A stretch of 38,952 bases of DNA from Candidatus Krumholzibacteriota bacterium (GCA_024277025.1 JAJRWA010000077.1:1-38952); one strand, 5' to 3'; counted from the stretch's first letter, positions 1 to 8,314 are shown. The notes: a model not told the origin generated them from the sequence alone. Translations and numbers: made by a program.

Positions 1-138
1 AACCTGACCGACGTTCCCATGTTTGTTGGTGACTTCTTCGGTGCCTACGCGTTCCGTTCCGACTTCTCGTTCGACGGTACGATCAACCTGTCCGACGTGG
101 TTCTGATGGGTACGGCTATCGGCGCTGCTTGCCCGTAA
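1..138 (+). CDS. Secreted protein, C-terminal end with dockerin-like EF-hand loop (partial, 5' cut)
   Basis: Only the last 45 codons are in the window (frame 1, stop TAA at 136-138). The residues read SDFSFDGTINLSDVVLMG, which fits a dockerin/EF-hand calcium loop: acidic residues at loop positions 1, 5 and 12, Gly at 6, a hydrophobic at 8, then a short helix. The protein ends a few residues later in GAACP, so this repeat sits at the very C-terminus. Dockerin-type repeats bind calcium and often serve as protein-protein docking modules in secreted proteins; a docking partner is not shown here. The rest of the protein is outside the window, so its main function is unknown. Confidence 0.7.
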   Translation, partial: NLTDVPMFVGDFFGAYAFRSDFSFDGTINLSDVVLMGTAIGAACP

Positions 139-277
139 GCCGGATTGGGCCGGCTTGCCGGCTTGAACGCGAACTTGGAGGACAATACGGTTCCAATGCG
201 AATTGGAATCGGGAATGAATCAAGATAAGTCCATTTGGTACGAGGTCTTGACTTCCCTCCGGTGATGAAATCCCATG

Positions 278-306
278 TGGCCCTGCGAATGCAGGTAGCA
301 GGGCCA
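278..306. other. Perfect 9-bp inverted repeat in the leader of the first small secreted gene
   Basis: TGGCCCTGC at 278-286 pairs exactly with GCAGGGCCA at 298-306 around an 11-nt loop that itself contains GCAG. No U-tract follows on either strand, so it is not a clear intrinsic terminator. It lies in the 242-nt gap between the dockerin-like gene and the next gene and could be a weak terminator or mRNA structure. Confidence 0.4.
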
Positions 307-380
307 CAGTTTACATCCTCGCCCGTATTGTTCGGGGATATTCAACATGAGAGCCTGCACTCTTCTTGAGGAGATACAAC

Positions 381-992
381 ATGAAAAAGTTGGTAGTTCT
401 GCTGCTCGTCAGCTTGATGGCTACTTCGGCCTTCGCCACGATCGATCCGGATCCGGATATGTTGGGCGTCTACTTCGACGCGACCAACGACATGAACTCC
501 GCGATGATTGCGGCCAACACGCCGACCACGATGAACTTCGTGATCACGCGGGCTCAGAACCAGATCGCCGGCATCGAGTTCGGTTATCGGATCGAAGTGC
601 CGGCTGGCATGGAAGGCCTGGTCTTCCGTCTGTCCGAGTTCTACCCGGTGTCGGCGCTGAACGTGGGCGACTCGTCCAACCTGTTCGCTGGCGACTACAT
701 TGTTGGTTACGCCACGCCGATCCCCGTGACCCCCGGCAACGACTACACGGTCGTGTCCTGGAGCGTCATGGTGCTGTCTCCTGGCCTGCCTGTCGATATC
801 TTCGTCGGCCCGTCCTCGGTGCCTTCGCTGGATAACGGTCTGCCTGCCTACGAAATCGGCGGCACGATCCTGCCTCTGGGTGTTTCCACTGGTTGGCCCA
901 GCGACGGTAACCCCGTTGCGCGGATCAACGGTGACGCGCCCGTCGCCGTCGAGGAAGCTTCCTTCGGTAGCGTCAAGAGCCTGTTCCGGTAG
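381..992 (+). CDS. Small secreted protein, paralogue A (tail motif SFGSVKSLFR)
   Basis: 203-residue exported protein of unknown function. The start is the ATG at 381, behind a GAGGAG ribosome site at 369-374; an in-frame TTG at 366 overlaps that site and is rejected. Residues 1-20 (MKKLVVLLLVSLMATSAFA) are a clear Sec signal peptide. The body is beta-rich with no catalytic motif I recognise. It aligns by eye with the next gene: GVYFDATNDM against GIYTDVEGDF, a shared FVIT, LNVG and DYIVG, then IFVGPSSVPS against IFLAPSSAPS. Both end in S-aromatic-G-x-V-K-x-LFR. The fold could be cohesin-like or another Ig-like type, but I cannot prove it. A strong terminator follows, so it is probably transcribed on its own. 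Confidence 0.8.
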   Translation: MKKLVVLLLVSLMATSAFATIDPDPDMLGVYFDATNDMNSAMIAANTPTTMNFVITRAQNQIAGIEFGYRIEVPAGMEGLVFRLSEFYPVSALNVGDSSNLFAGDYIVGYATPIPVTPGNDYTVVSWSVMVLSPGLPVDIFVGPSSVPSLDNGLPAYEIGGTILPLGVSTGWPSDGNPVARINGDAPVAVEEASFGSVKSLFR

Positions 993-1027
993 GAACCTGG
1001 CTTGTCTGATTGCGGCTTCGGCCGCAG

Positions 1028-1061
1028 GGCCCGGACGGTTTTCCGTCCGGGCCTTTTTCTT
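1028..1061 (+). terminator. Intrinsic terminator
   Basis: Perfect 11-bp stem GGCCCGGACGG (1028-1038) / CCGTCCGGGCC (1043-1053), TTTT loop, followed by TTTTTCTTT. It lies 35 nt after the stop of small secreted protein A. Confidence 0.88.
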
Positions 1062-1205
1062 TGGTCACTGGCCCGTTGTTGTTTGCCGGTCCGAGCTCGG
1101 CAGGCGGGGGATTGGGCCGGCGACGGGGTATTGAAGGCCATGTGGCGCACGCCGCTAGTTCCCCGCCGTCGTGGCAAAAAAGTCGGAATTTTGCCAAAAC
1201 AATGC

Positions 1206-1234
1206 TTGTCGACGTGGCGCAATCCCTGTATGTT
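1206..1234 (+). promoter_or_regulatory. Possible sigma-70 type promoter for small secreted protein B
   Basis: TTGTCG at 1206-1211 and TATGTT at 1229-1234 with a 17-bp spacer; each box matches the consensus at four of six positions. It is the best-spaced pair in this gap. The match is modest, so this is a candidate only. Confidence 0.35.
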
Positions 1235-1393
1235 TTCCATATTGCGTATTTGGTGGCCCGTTTGGGGTGGTCCTAGGAGTTCGTCGAGTATACGGGTCTG
1301 CGTGTACCGAACACCAACGGCGGCTGAACTTTAGCTTCGGCTCACCAAGGTCCCAGGGCTGAGACTTGAATTTCCTTGAAAGGGGAACCTCAA

Positions 1394-2008
1394 ATGAAGA
1401 AATTGCTCTATACTGTTTCTGCGCTGGCCGCCTTGGCGTTGCTGGCTCCGAGTGCCGGATTCGCCGCGGGTGCTTTCAACCAGTTCGGTATTTATACCGA
1501 CGTCGAAGGCGACTTCAGTACGGCGTCGATCACCACGCCGACCAACACGCCCTTCAGCGCCTACTTTGTGATCACCAACCCGTACAACGATGATCTGGGT
1601 ACGGCGATTCCGACAGTGTCCGGCTTCGAGTGCCAGGTTCTGCTGCCGGCTACCGGCCTGTTCACCCTGGCTGCGGTGTTGCCGCCCAACATGCTCAACG
1701 TTGGTACGGTGCCCGACTATATCGTCGGTGGCGAGTCGCAACCGGCTGTCGGCGCCAACAACGCCGTGCTCATGATCAGCTTCCAGTTCATGGCCACGAC
1801 GGCTGACCCGATGGAAATCTTCCTGGCGCCTTCGTCCGCGCCCAGCATTCCCGGCACCATGGCCATCGCTGATGGCGCCGATCCGGCGATCCTGATTTCC
1901 TGCTACCCCTCGTCCGGTGACTTTGCCCTCCCGGTTTTCGGCATCAATACGGCTGTTGTGGCGACCGAGAATGAGTCCTGGGGTGGGGTCAAGGCCCTGT
2001 TCCGGTAG
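1394..2008 (+). CDS. Small secreted protein, paralogue B (tail motif SWGGVKALFR)
   Basis: 204-residue exported protein, paralogue of the gene at 381-992. The start is ATG 1394, behind AAAGGGG at about 1379-1385; the in-frame TTG at 1376 would extend it through the ribosome site. Residues 1-24 (MKKLLYTVSALAALALLAPSAGFA) form a Sec signal peptide. The mature part is beta-rich and keeps the same block order as paralogue A, with the same C-terminal end. The conserved last ten residues in two otherwise diverged proteins suggest a tail under selection, for example for sorting, anchoring or assembly; this is inference. The function is unknown. The gene stands alone between a long leader and a hairpin at 2024-2057. 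Confidence 0.8.
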   Translation: MKKLLYTVSALAALALLAPSAGFAAGAFNQFGIYTDVEGDFSTASITTPTNTPFSAYFVITNPYNDDLGTAIPTVSGFECQVLLPATGLFTLAAVLPPNMLNVGTVPDYIVGGESQPAVGANNAVLMISFQFMATTADPMEIFLAPSSAPSIPGTMAIADGADPAILISCYPSSGDFALPVFGINTAVVATENESWGGVKALFR

Positions 2009-2023
2009 CACTGCGACAAACGA

Positions 2024-2057
2024 TGACAAATGGGCGGGAGTACCCGCCCACTTGTCA
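2024..2057 (+). terminator. Hairpin, probable terminator of small secreted protein B
   Basis: A 15-bp stem with one mismatch: TGACAAATGGGCGGG (2024-2038) against CCCGCCCACTTGTCA (2043-2057), loop AGTA. No good U-tract follows (TTGTCC), so termination may be incomplete or need a factor. Confidence 0.55.
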
Positions 2058-2080
2058 TTGTCCACCGGGGACCCACCCCA

Positions 2081-2109
2081 TTGACCTTTCCGCCGATCCG
2101 TCCTATAAT
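2081..2109 (+). promoter_or_regulatory. Strong sigma-70 type promoter for the C25 peptidase
   Basis: TTGACC at 2081-2086 and a perfect TATAAT at 2104-2109 with an exact 17-bp spacer. Transcription should begin near 2116, about 60 nt before the ATG at 2179. It also rules out the longer reading frame that begins at 2023. Confidence 0.8.
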
Positions 2110-2178
2110 GAGACTATGCCCTTTGGCTGTCACCCGCCCCTGATCGTACTTTCAGACACCAATTATCAGGAGTCCAAA

Positions 2179-5100
2179 ATGGGCCGTTTTGTACCTGACG
2201 CTGCCGGAGATGCCATTCTGTGGCTGCGCCGGATCGCCTTCGCGACTGCCGCGGCTTTGGCCATGGCTGGCACGATACCAGCGGCCACTGCGGCCCCGCA
2301 CCCGGGGTTGCAGGTGAAGTCAAGCTCGCGCGAGGCGGTGCGCTTTTCGTTGGACGGGTTGGCAGCAACCTGGCAGGCGGTGACCCAGCGTGAGGGGGAT
2401 GTCACCCGCTACCGCGTGGAACTGACCGGCTTCGCGACTGCCGGGGCAATCGGCGCGCCCGAGGTGCCCATGAGCGGGGGCTGGTTGCTGGTTCCGCCGG
2501 GGACCCGGCCGGAAGTGCGGGTTGTGAACGAGCAATGGGAGCCTGCCGGAGGGCGCGCCCTGACAATCACGCCGACACCGGTGATCAGGCGCGGCACCGA
2601 AAGCTTCGACACCGGGGTCGAGAATATCGTGATCCTGCCCGGCGAGGTGATCCCGAACGGCTATGACGTGCCATCGGAGGCACGGGCGGCCCTGGCCAAA
2701 CGCGGGGCGCCGCCGGCGACGACAGCCGTGTCCCTCGGTGAGGTCGGCTGGTGGCGCGGTCACCGTGTCGTGCCCTATCGCATTTCCGGTGTGCTGGCCG
2801 ATGGCGCCGGGCGGGCCAGCCAGGTCCTGGCCGCAGGCACCTGGGAGATCCGATTCGTGCCCGACAAGGCGGCCGGTGGCCAGTCGGTGCCGGCCTTGCA
2901 GGGACAGGATAAATCGTCCCGCAACGACGAACGGTTTGGCGGTGCCTTCCTGAACGCGGATCTGCTGGGCAGCTTGTCGACCGAGGCGGCCTATTACAAT
3001 CTGGGCGATCCCGAACCGAGCAAGGCTTTGGCTGCGCGTGGCCAGAAGGCCGGTACTTTGCTGGGGTTCGAGTCGCGCCTGGCTGTGACTTCGACCAAGA
3101 TGTACCGGGTGACCTACGAAAGTCTGCGCAGTCGCGGTTTCCTGCCCGAGGTTCCGATCCAGGAAAACGAGATCAGACTTTACCAGCGGCGCTATCTGGC
3201 CAGTCTGGACGACGGCAGCGGTGCGGCACCCTATGCCGAGATCGAGGTTCCGATCCAGATGTTCGGTGAAGGCGATGCCTTTGACGGCGACGACTTCTTC
3301 ATCTTCTACGGCCTGCGTTTGCGCGATGATGTGGAGTTCACGGCGGACCTGGGTGAGGGACCGGTCACGATTCCCGGGGCCGGTGACCCCCACGAGCAAA
3401 ACAATGAAGCCAACTTCTATTGGCTGGCGGCCAGCGTGCCGTCGCCGGGCAGCGCCTGGGCCCGCATGGCGACCACCACGCTGCCGGCCGCCACGGGGAC
3501 CCCTCTGGCCAGCTATCGACGTTTTGAGCACGTCGAGGAGCAGGAGGCGTTTCGGGAGAATTCGGACAAGGTGACGGACGATCGCCTGTATTACAACAAT
3601 CACAAGGCAACCGAAGCGGTGGCCTCGATCAACCCCCTGTATGCGCCGGACCCCAACGGCAGTCCGGTGGAGTTGAAGGTTGGCCTGATCGGGTGGGCGT
3701 CAACCCCACGGGTCCTGAATTTCAACCTGATCGGCGGCTCGTCCACCGAGCATCTCGAGGACTACAATCTGACGACATGGCGGAATGAGGTTGTCCGCAC
3801 GTATTCGCTTTCGCCCGCCGTGCTCGATGGTTTTTCGGCCCGGGTGAGCATGACCAGCGAAACCAACCCCCTGGGGTGGGTTTTCGCCTTCCTGAACTGG
3901 ATCGAGATTTCCTATGACGGCTTGTACCGGGCCACGAACAATCGTCTCGATTTCAATCTGGGCAGTGGGACGGGGCCTTTGCCGATCGAAGTCACCGGCT
4001 TCATTGACAATGATCTGGGCCTGTATGACATCACCGATCCGCGCCGGCCGGTACAGATCCAACTGGGGGCCGGCAACATACTCGCTGATGGGGACACCTG
4101 GAAGCTGTCGGTGATGCCCAGCCAGGCGGCAGGCGAGCAACGCAAGTTCTTTGTCGTGGGCAAAGTCAGCACCAACGGTCTGGCGGAGTACATCACCTTC
4201 AAGTCGTCGGTTGCCCAGGATCCGGTCAATCCCACGGACACTGGTGGCCAGAATCCGGATCTGATCGTGATCACCCATCCGGAGTTTGCCGAGGCGATCG
4301 GCCGTTGGGTGGACCACCGCATCGCCCGCTCCGGTGGGCAACTGCGGGTCCACGTGGTGGACGTGCAGGACATCTTCGACTGGTACAGCGGCGGCCTGTC
4401 CGATGCCTGGGCGATCAAGCGTTTCGTCAATCACGCCATCACCCAGTGGGACAGTTGGGCGTTGCAGATTGTCGGGGACGCCAACGAGAACGTCCTGGGC
4501 AAGGAAGTGCTGAGCCGGGCGCGGGCCTGGAGCCAGGATTGGGTGCCGACCCATTACCACGTGCAGCATGCCTCGACCTTTGCCCCGGAATTGATGGCGA
4601 CCGACAAGTGGTACGTGGCGCTCCAGGCCGGCAACAACTACCCGGTCGAAGACTTTCCGAATATCGTCAATGCGCCGTGGGACATGTACAACGGCCGCTT
4701 TCCCTGCAACAGCGTGGCCGATCTGAACAACATGATCGACAAGGTCATCACCGTGGAGAATGTGCAGCCGGGCCAGGACTGGCGTCGGCGCAGCATCCTG
4801 TTTGCCGATGACGAATGGTCCAATGGTTTGGGTATCCAGGCCCTGTCCGAGCTGACGTTCAAGTACGGCGAGCAGGTATTTGGCGACAGCGAACGGGACA
4901 GTCTGGCCAGGATGTGGGCGGGCCGTACCGCGGTGCCCCTGGACTCGGTCGTGGTCCTGATCAAGCCGTACATGGACGCCGGCTTTCCCTATCCGCCGGT
5001 GGAATGGCCTGCGGTGCCGGATCCTCGTGATCTGGGCGACTCGCGGGCCTGGGCAGCGGCCAATGCTGTTGATCCGCTGATACAGGCGCTCAGCCTGGGC

Positions 5101-6585
5101 GGCCTTGTTTGCCATTACCAGGGTCACGCCAATCCCTACTTGCTGGCCTCTGAAATCTGGCTCGAAGATTCCCGTGAGTCCTTTGGCCGCCATGATATCG
5201 ACCGCCTGGCCAATAGTGGCAAGCCCTGGTTCTTCATGGGCATGGGCTGTCACATTGCGGATTGGGCCCAGAGCGCCGTGCGCAGCGACCAGAAGGCCAA
5301 CGAGAGCAGCATCTCGGAGAAGATGCTGGTGCGCCGCAGCTCCGGCGCGAGCGCGGTGTACGCCAGCTCGGGCTTCGAGTTCATCGTGGCCAATCGGGTC
5401 TTCGGCGAGTACATCTTCCGCCGCTGGGTCGACAATCCACCCATGAGCCGCAGCATCGGCATTGGTGGCGGGGCGGACATCCCCGGGCGCAGCCGCTGGC
5501 GGGCGGGCGAATTGATGTGGGCGGCGGAAGCGGATATCCGGGCTGTTTTCCGGACGGTCTATCCCTATCCCGAGATGATCAGTCAGTACGTCATTCTGGG
5601 TGACCCGCTGATGATTCTTGATGCGGGGGAACCCCAGGTCACGGCGACCCTGCGTGGCAATCCGGACCAGGAAATCAGCGGTGAGATTGATCTGGTGGCT
5701 CTCGATGCCACCAACCAGCGGACGATCGCCATCGAGGCCCGGGACGAGGCCGGCATCGACCGGCTGGAGGTCATCGACTCGGTGGCCGGCGACGTGACCG
5801 CCCTGGTGGCCACCGAATCCTTGCCGCCCGGGGCCCGCAGCCATCAGCTGGTCAACTACACCCTGGATGTGGACGTGCTGCCGTACGATCATAGCCTGAC
5901 GGTGCGCGTGTATGACACCGGCGGCGCCCTGCCGGGGGACCGGCACCACGAGCTGATCCTGAACATGCCGCAGACGGCCGATTTTGTGGTGGACGGTCAG
6001 GTGATCGACCCTGATTCGTGGGTCTTCCGGGCGGGTGAGCCCGTGGATCTGACGGCCCAGATCACCAGCAGTGCCCAGTTGAACGATTCCATGGTCATGG
6101 GCTTGACCAGCACTTCGCTGACCCTGAGCAATGTCGTCTTCAGTTTCAACAAGGGCCGGGAACTGGACGTGAACTTCACCGCGGAGTCGACCACGACCAA
6201 TCCCGACGAGACCCACACGGTCGTGCTGACCATAGACGGGCTGCCCACCGAGCTGACTCTGCAAACCGGCAAGGGCGCCGATTCCGTGGCCGGTATCGGG
6301 CGGGTCTTCAACTTCCCCAATCCCATGCGTGACGAAACGCGTTTTGTCTTCGAGAGCGATGCCGGTCAGGGCAGCGGCGTCATCCGGGTCTTCTCGGTGG
6401 CCGGCCGCACGGTGGCCAACATCGGTTTCAATTACGGAGGCAGCGGCCGCGGCACCGTGGCGTGGGACGGGCGCGACAGTCGTGGCGATGAACTGGGCAA
6501 CGGAACCTATCTGTACCGGATCGAATTGAACGCCACCGGCGGCGCGGTGGTCAGCGACATGCAGCGGCTGGTCGTGATGCGCTAG
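2179..6585 (+). CDS. Secreted C25-family (gingipain/PorU-like) cysteine peptidase with C-terminal FlgD-like sorting domain
   Basis: 1468-residue exported peptidase. The start is ATG 2179 with CAGGAG at 2168-2173, placed correctly behind the promoter at 2081-2109. A signal peptide with a WLRR n-region covers about residues 14-38. The peptidase C25 region holds the expected dyad: His983 in HYQGHANP and Cys1024 in MGMGCHIAD, 41 residues apart, the gingipain arrangement. An Ig-like region follows. From about 1375 a FlgD-like domain begins with FNFPNPM and ends GTYLYRIEL...QRLVVMR, as in type-A sorting domains. In Bacteroidota, C25 enzymes include gingipains and PorU, the type IX sortase. This one has its own sorting-like domain, so it is more likely a cargo protease than PorU, but both remain open. 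A terminator follows at 6625. Confidence 0.87.
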   Translation: MGRFVPDAAGDAILWLRRIAFATAAALAMAGTIPAATAAPHPGLQVKSSSREAVRFSLDGLAATWQAVTQREGDVTRYRVELTGFATAGAIGAPEVPMSGGWLLVPPGTRPEVRVVNEQWEPAGGRALTITPTPVIRRGTESFDTGVENIVILPGEVIPNGYDVPSEARAALAKRGAPPATTAVSLGEVGWWRGHRVVPYRISGVLADGAGRASQVLAAGTWEIRFVPDKAAGGQSVPALQGQDKSSRNDERFGGAFLNADLLGSLSTEAAYYNLGDPEPSKALAARGQKAGTLLGFESRLAVTSTKMYRVTYESLRSRGFLPEVPIQENEIRLYQRRYLASLDDGSGAAPYAEIEVPIQMFGEGDAFDGDDFFIFYGLRLRDDVEFTADLGEGPVTIPGAGDPHEQNNEANFYWLAASVPSPGSAWARMATTTLPAATGTPLASYRRFEHVEEQEAFRENSDKVTDDRLYYNNHKATEAVASINPLYAPDPNGSPVELKVGLIGWASTPRVLNFNLIGGSSTEHLEDYNLTTWRNEVVRTYSLSPAVLDGFSARVSMTSETNPLGWVFAFLNWIEISYDGLYRATNNRLDFNLGSGTGPLPIEVTGFIDNDLGLYDITDPRRPVQIQLGAGNILADGDTWKLSVMPSQAAGEQRKFFVVGKVSTNGLAEYITFKSSVAQDPVNPTDTGGQNPDLIVITHPEFAEAIGRWVDHRIARSGGQLRVHVVDVQDIFDWYSGGLSDAWAIKRFVNHAITQWDSWALQIVGDANENVLGKEVLSRARAWSQDWVPTHYHVQHASTFAPELMATDKWYVALQAGNNYPVEDFPNIVNAPWDMYNGRFPCNSVADLNNMIDKVITVENVQPGQDWRRRSILFADDEWSNGLGIQALSELTFKYGEQVFGDSERDSLARMWAGRTAVPLDSVVVLIKPYMDAGFPYPPVEWPAVPDPRDLGDSRAWAAANAVDPLIQALSLGGLVCHYQGHANPYLLASEIWLEDSRESFGRHDIDRLANSGKPWFFMGMGCHIADWAQSAVRSDQKANESSISEKMLVRRSSGASAVYASSGFEFIVANRVFGEYIFRRWVDNPPMSRSIGIGGGADIPGRSRWRAGELMWAAEADIRAVFRTVYPYPEMISQYVILGDPLMILDAGEPQVTATLRGNPDQEISGEIDLVALDATNQRTIAIEARDEAGIDRLEVIDSVAGDVTALVATESLPPGARSHQLVNYTLDVDVLPYDHSLTVRVYDTGGALPGDRHHELILNMPQTADFVVDGQVIDPDSWVFRAGEPVDLTAQITSSAQLNDSMVMGLTSTSLTLSNVVFSFNKGRELDVNFTAESTTTNPDETHTVVLTIDGLPTELTLQTGKGADSVAGIGRVFNFPNPMRDETRFVFESDAGQGSGVIRVFSVAGRTVANIGFNYGGSGRGTVAWDGRDSRGDELGNGTYLYRIELNATGGAVVSDMQRLVVMR

Positions 6586-6619
6586 CTGGCGCGCGACGGC
6601 GGACCGGGTGCCGGATTGC

Positions 6620-6648
6620 TTGACGGGACACAAGCCGCTTGGTATGGC
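6620..6648 (+). promoter_or_regulatory. Possible promoter overlapping the terminator before the SpoIID gene
   Basis: TTGACG (6620-6625), 17-bp spacer, TATGGC (6643-6648). The -35 is good and the -10 weak. The only room for a promoter between the C25 gene and the SpoIID gene is on top of the terminator hairpin, so the second gene may instead depend on readthrough. Confidence 0.25.
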
Positions 6649-6667
6649 TTGTGTCCCTTTTACTTTT
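6625..6667 (+). terminator. Intrinsic terminator after the C25 peptidase
   Basis: Perfect 12-bp stem GGGACACAAGCC (6625-6636) / GGCTTGTGTCCC (6646-6657) followed by TTTTACTTTT. Confidence 0.88.
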
Positions 6668-6683
6668 GCCCCAGAAGGATGCC

Positions 6684-8036
6684 ATGAGAAGGATCTCAGC
6701 CCTGATTGTTCTGGCCGCCGGGCTGGCCGGTTGCGCCGGTCCCAAGCGCTTGCCGCCGGTGGCGCCCCCGCCCGGGGATCGCGAACGGCCGGGTGTGTCC
6801 GTGCCCTCCTTGCTGGGCGTGGGCCTGCTGGAGAATGAAGCCACCGTGGACATGCAGGCCGAGGGACCGGCCGAACTGCTGGATGGCCGCACGGGCGTGG
6901 TCCTGGTTCGCCTGGCTGCCGGCGGAGAGCGCGTGTCCTGTCGCCGGGATGGTGACGAAGTCAGTTGGCGGGGCGGCGGCCGCGATGGCCGGACGACCGC
7001 TTTGGTGCTGCGGCCGCTGGACCCCGTGGTCAGGGTCAGCCAGGGCGACTACGAGTACCGGGGCGAGTTCCTGGTGATCTGCGCATCTCGTGGCGGGGGC
7101 CTGACCCTGGTCAACAACGTGGACCTGGAATCCTATCTCAAGGGCGTCGTGCCCTGGGAGATCGGCCGCCATCCGGCCGAGCGCATGGCGGCCCTGCAGG
7201 CCCAGGCGGTGGCCGCGCGGACCTACACCGTGGCCCATCGCGGTGCCCGGCGGGATCACGGTTTCGATGTTTTCGCCAGCGTGATGGATCAGGTCTACAA
7301 GGGGGCTGCCGACGAGGACCCCCTGTGCAACCAGGCCGTCGACGAGACGGCGGGGCTGGTGCTGCAGGCGGGCGGCGACGAGATCGAGGCTTACTACAGC
7401 GCCTGCTGTGGCGGCACTTCAAGCAATATCGAAGAGGTTTGGGCCCGGGAAGCGCGGTCGTACCTGGCGGCGGCTGACGATGGCCCGGATCGCGGGGGGC
7501 AGGCCTACTGTGCCGAGTCCCGTCATTTTCACTGGCGAGAGCAGTGGACGGTCAGCCAGCTGACCGACACCCTCGGCCGCACGCTGCCGGCCTATCTGGA
7601 TTGGCTGGCTGAAAGCCCGGCCCGCAGTCGGTGGGCGGGACCCGGGTTCTCGCCGCACGACGGCAGCAGCAACGCCCGGCGGCCCGGGCGCTTGCTGAAC
7701 CTGGAAGTGGCCGGGCGCACCACGAGCGGCCGCGTGGCTGATCTGGTGATCACCACCGAGGCCGGCGTGTATCACATCCGCGGTGACCGCACGCGGTGGG
7801 TCATGCCTCCGGTCAGCGGCAATCCCTTTATCCTGCGCAGCGCCATGTTCGACCTGGAACTGGAATGGGACGGGTCCCGTCTGCTTCGTGTCGCGGTGCG
7901 CGGCCGCGGCTATGGACATGGTATCGGGCTCTGTCAGACCGGTGCCCTGGAACGAGCTGGCCAGGGGCAGTCCTTTCAGGAGATCCTGGCCCACTACTAC
8001 CCCGGCGCTGTTCTGATCCGGCCAAACGGAGAATGA
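6684..8036 (+). CDS. SpoIID/LytB-family lipoprotein (peptidoglycan-acting)
   Basis: 450-residue lipoprotein. The start is ATG 6684 with AGAAGGA at 6673-6679; the upstream in-frame start at 6639 would lie in the terminator. The lipobox is LAGC with Cys17. The SpoIID domain begins near residue 148 (ESYLKGVVPWEIG) and continues through AALQAQAVAARTY, QVYKG and the loop YYSACCGG; the C-terminus has GYGHGIGLCQTGA and HYYPGA, all typical of the family. SpoIID of Bacillus is a lytic transglycosylase that acts on denuded glycan; LytB-type relatives enhance amidases. In a non-sporulating diderm the likely role is wall remodelling from the inner leaflet or outer membrane. This is inferred from family membership only. 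Confidence 0.85.
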   Translation: MRRISALIVLAAGLAGCAGPKRLPPVAPPPGDRERPGVSVPSLLGVGLLENEATVDMQAEGPAELLDGRTGVVLVRLAAGGERVSCRRDGDEVSWRGGGRDGRTTALVLRPLDPVVRVSQGDYEYRGEFLVICASRGGGLTLVNNVDLESYLKGVVPWEIGRHPAERMAALQAQAVAARTYTVAHRGARRDHGFDVFASVMDQVYKGAADEDPLCNQAVDETAGLVLQAGGDEIEAYYSACCGGTSSNIEEVWAREARSYLAAADDGPDRGGQAYCAESRHFHWREQWTVSQLTDTLGRTLPAYLDWLAESPARSRWAGPGFSPHDGSSNARRPGRLLNLEVAGRTTSGRVADLVITTEAGVYHIRGDRTRWVMPPVSGNPFILRSAMFDLELEWDGSRLLRVAVRGRGYGHGIGLCQTGALERAGQGQSFQEILAHYYPGAVLIRPNGE

Positions 8037-8120
8037 TTGCGCCAAGAGACCGGCAGCCGTCTATCTTGGCTGGGGACGGAAGGTTGGCGTGATGGTGCGC
8101 GGTCGTCGGCCCGGTCGTTG

Positions 8121-8145
8121 CCCCGCCTTTTGAATCGGGGCGGGG
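8121..8145. other. GC-rich inverted repeat after the SpoIID gene
   Basis: CCCCGCC (8121-8127) pairs with GGCGGGG (8139-8145) over an 11-nt loop, with no U-tract. It may help end transcription of the SpoIID gene before the tRNA promoter. Confidence 0.3.
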
Positions 8146-8158
8146 CCGCAACAAAAAT

Positions 8159-8187
8159 TTGACACAAGTGGAGGGGGCCGCTATATT
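8159..8187 (+). promoter_or_regulatory. Consensus promoter of tRNA-Asp
   Basis: Perfect TTGACA at 8159-8164 and TATATT at 8182-8187 with a 17-bp spacer. The predicted start of transcription is near 8194, about 17 nt before the mature tRNA 5' end. Confidence 0.87.
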
Positions 8188-8210
8188 CCCCGTCTCTTTC
8201 GAGCCTAGGC

Positions 8211-8288
8211 GGGGGCGTAGTTCAGTTTGGTTAGAACGCCGGCCTGTCAAGCCGGAGGTCGCGAGTTCGAGTCTCGTCGCTCCCGCCA
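8211..8288 (+). tRNA. tRNA-Asp (GUC), CCA encoded
   Basis: The cloverleaf folds fully. The acceptor stem is GGGGGCG/CGCTCCC with one G-U, the anticodon stem CCGGC/GCCGG with loop CTGTCAA (anticodon GTC), and the T arm carries TTCGAGT. A discriminator G and genomic CCA end it. It is a single-gene unit with its own promoter and terminator. Confidence 0.97.
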
Positions 8289-8314
8289 TCTCGAAGGAAA
8301 ATCCGATATTCGAG

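Larger units (their letters stand above)
993..1393. other. 401-nt intergenic region with terminator and long leader
   Basis: The first part holds the intrinsic terminator of the upstream gene (1028-1061). The rest contains no credible ORF: overlapping open frames lack ribosome sites. A possible promoter lies at 1206-1234, which would leave a leader of about 150 nt before the start at 1394. GC-rich partial inverted repeats lie around 1119-1180. I do not recognise a known riboswitch. Confidence 0.5.

Noticed and set aside
2023..2178. N-terminal extension of the C25 peptidase to an ATG at 2023
   Set aside because: It would start inside the preceding hairpin and run through the promoter at 2081-2109; the ATG at 2179 has a ribosome site and gives a signal peptide.
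2179..6585. Calling the C25 peptidase PorU outright
   Set aside because: The FlgD-like C-terminal domain suits a cargo protein, and no other type IX gene is visible, so only the family is named.
3700..6633. A 977-codon open frame on the minus strand
   Set aside because: It is antisense to the C25 peptidase, has low-complexity His/Arg/Gly-rich text, no ribosome site and no domain. High GC keeps the reverse frame open.
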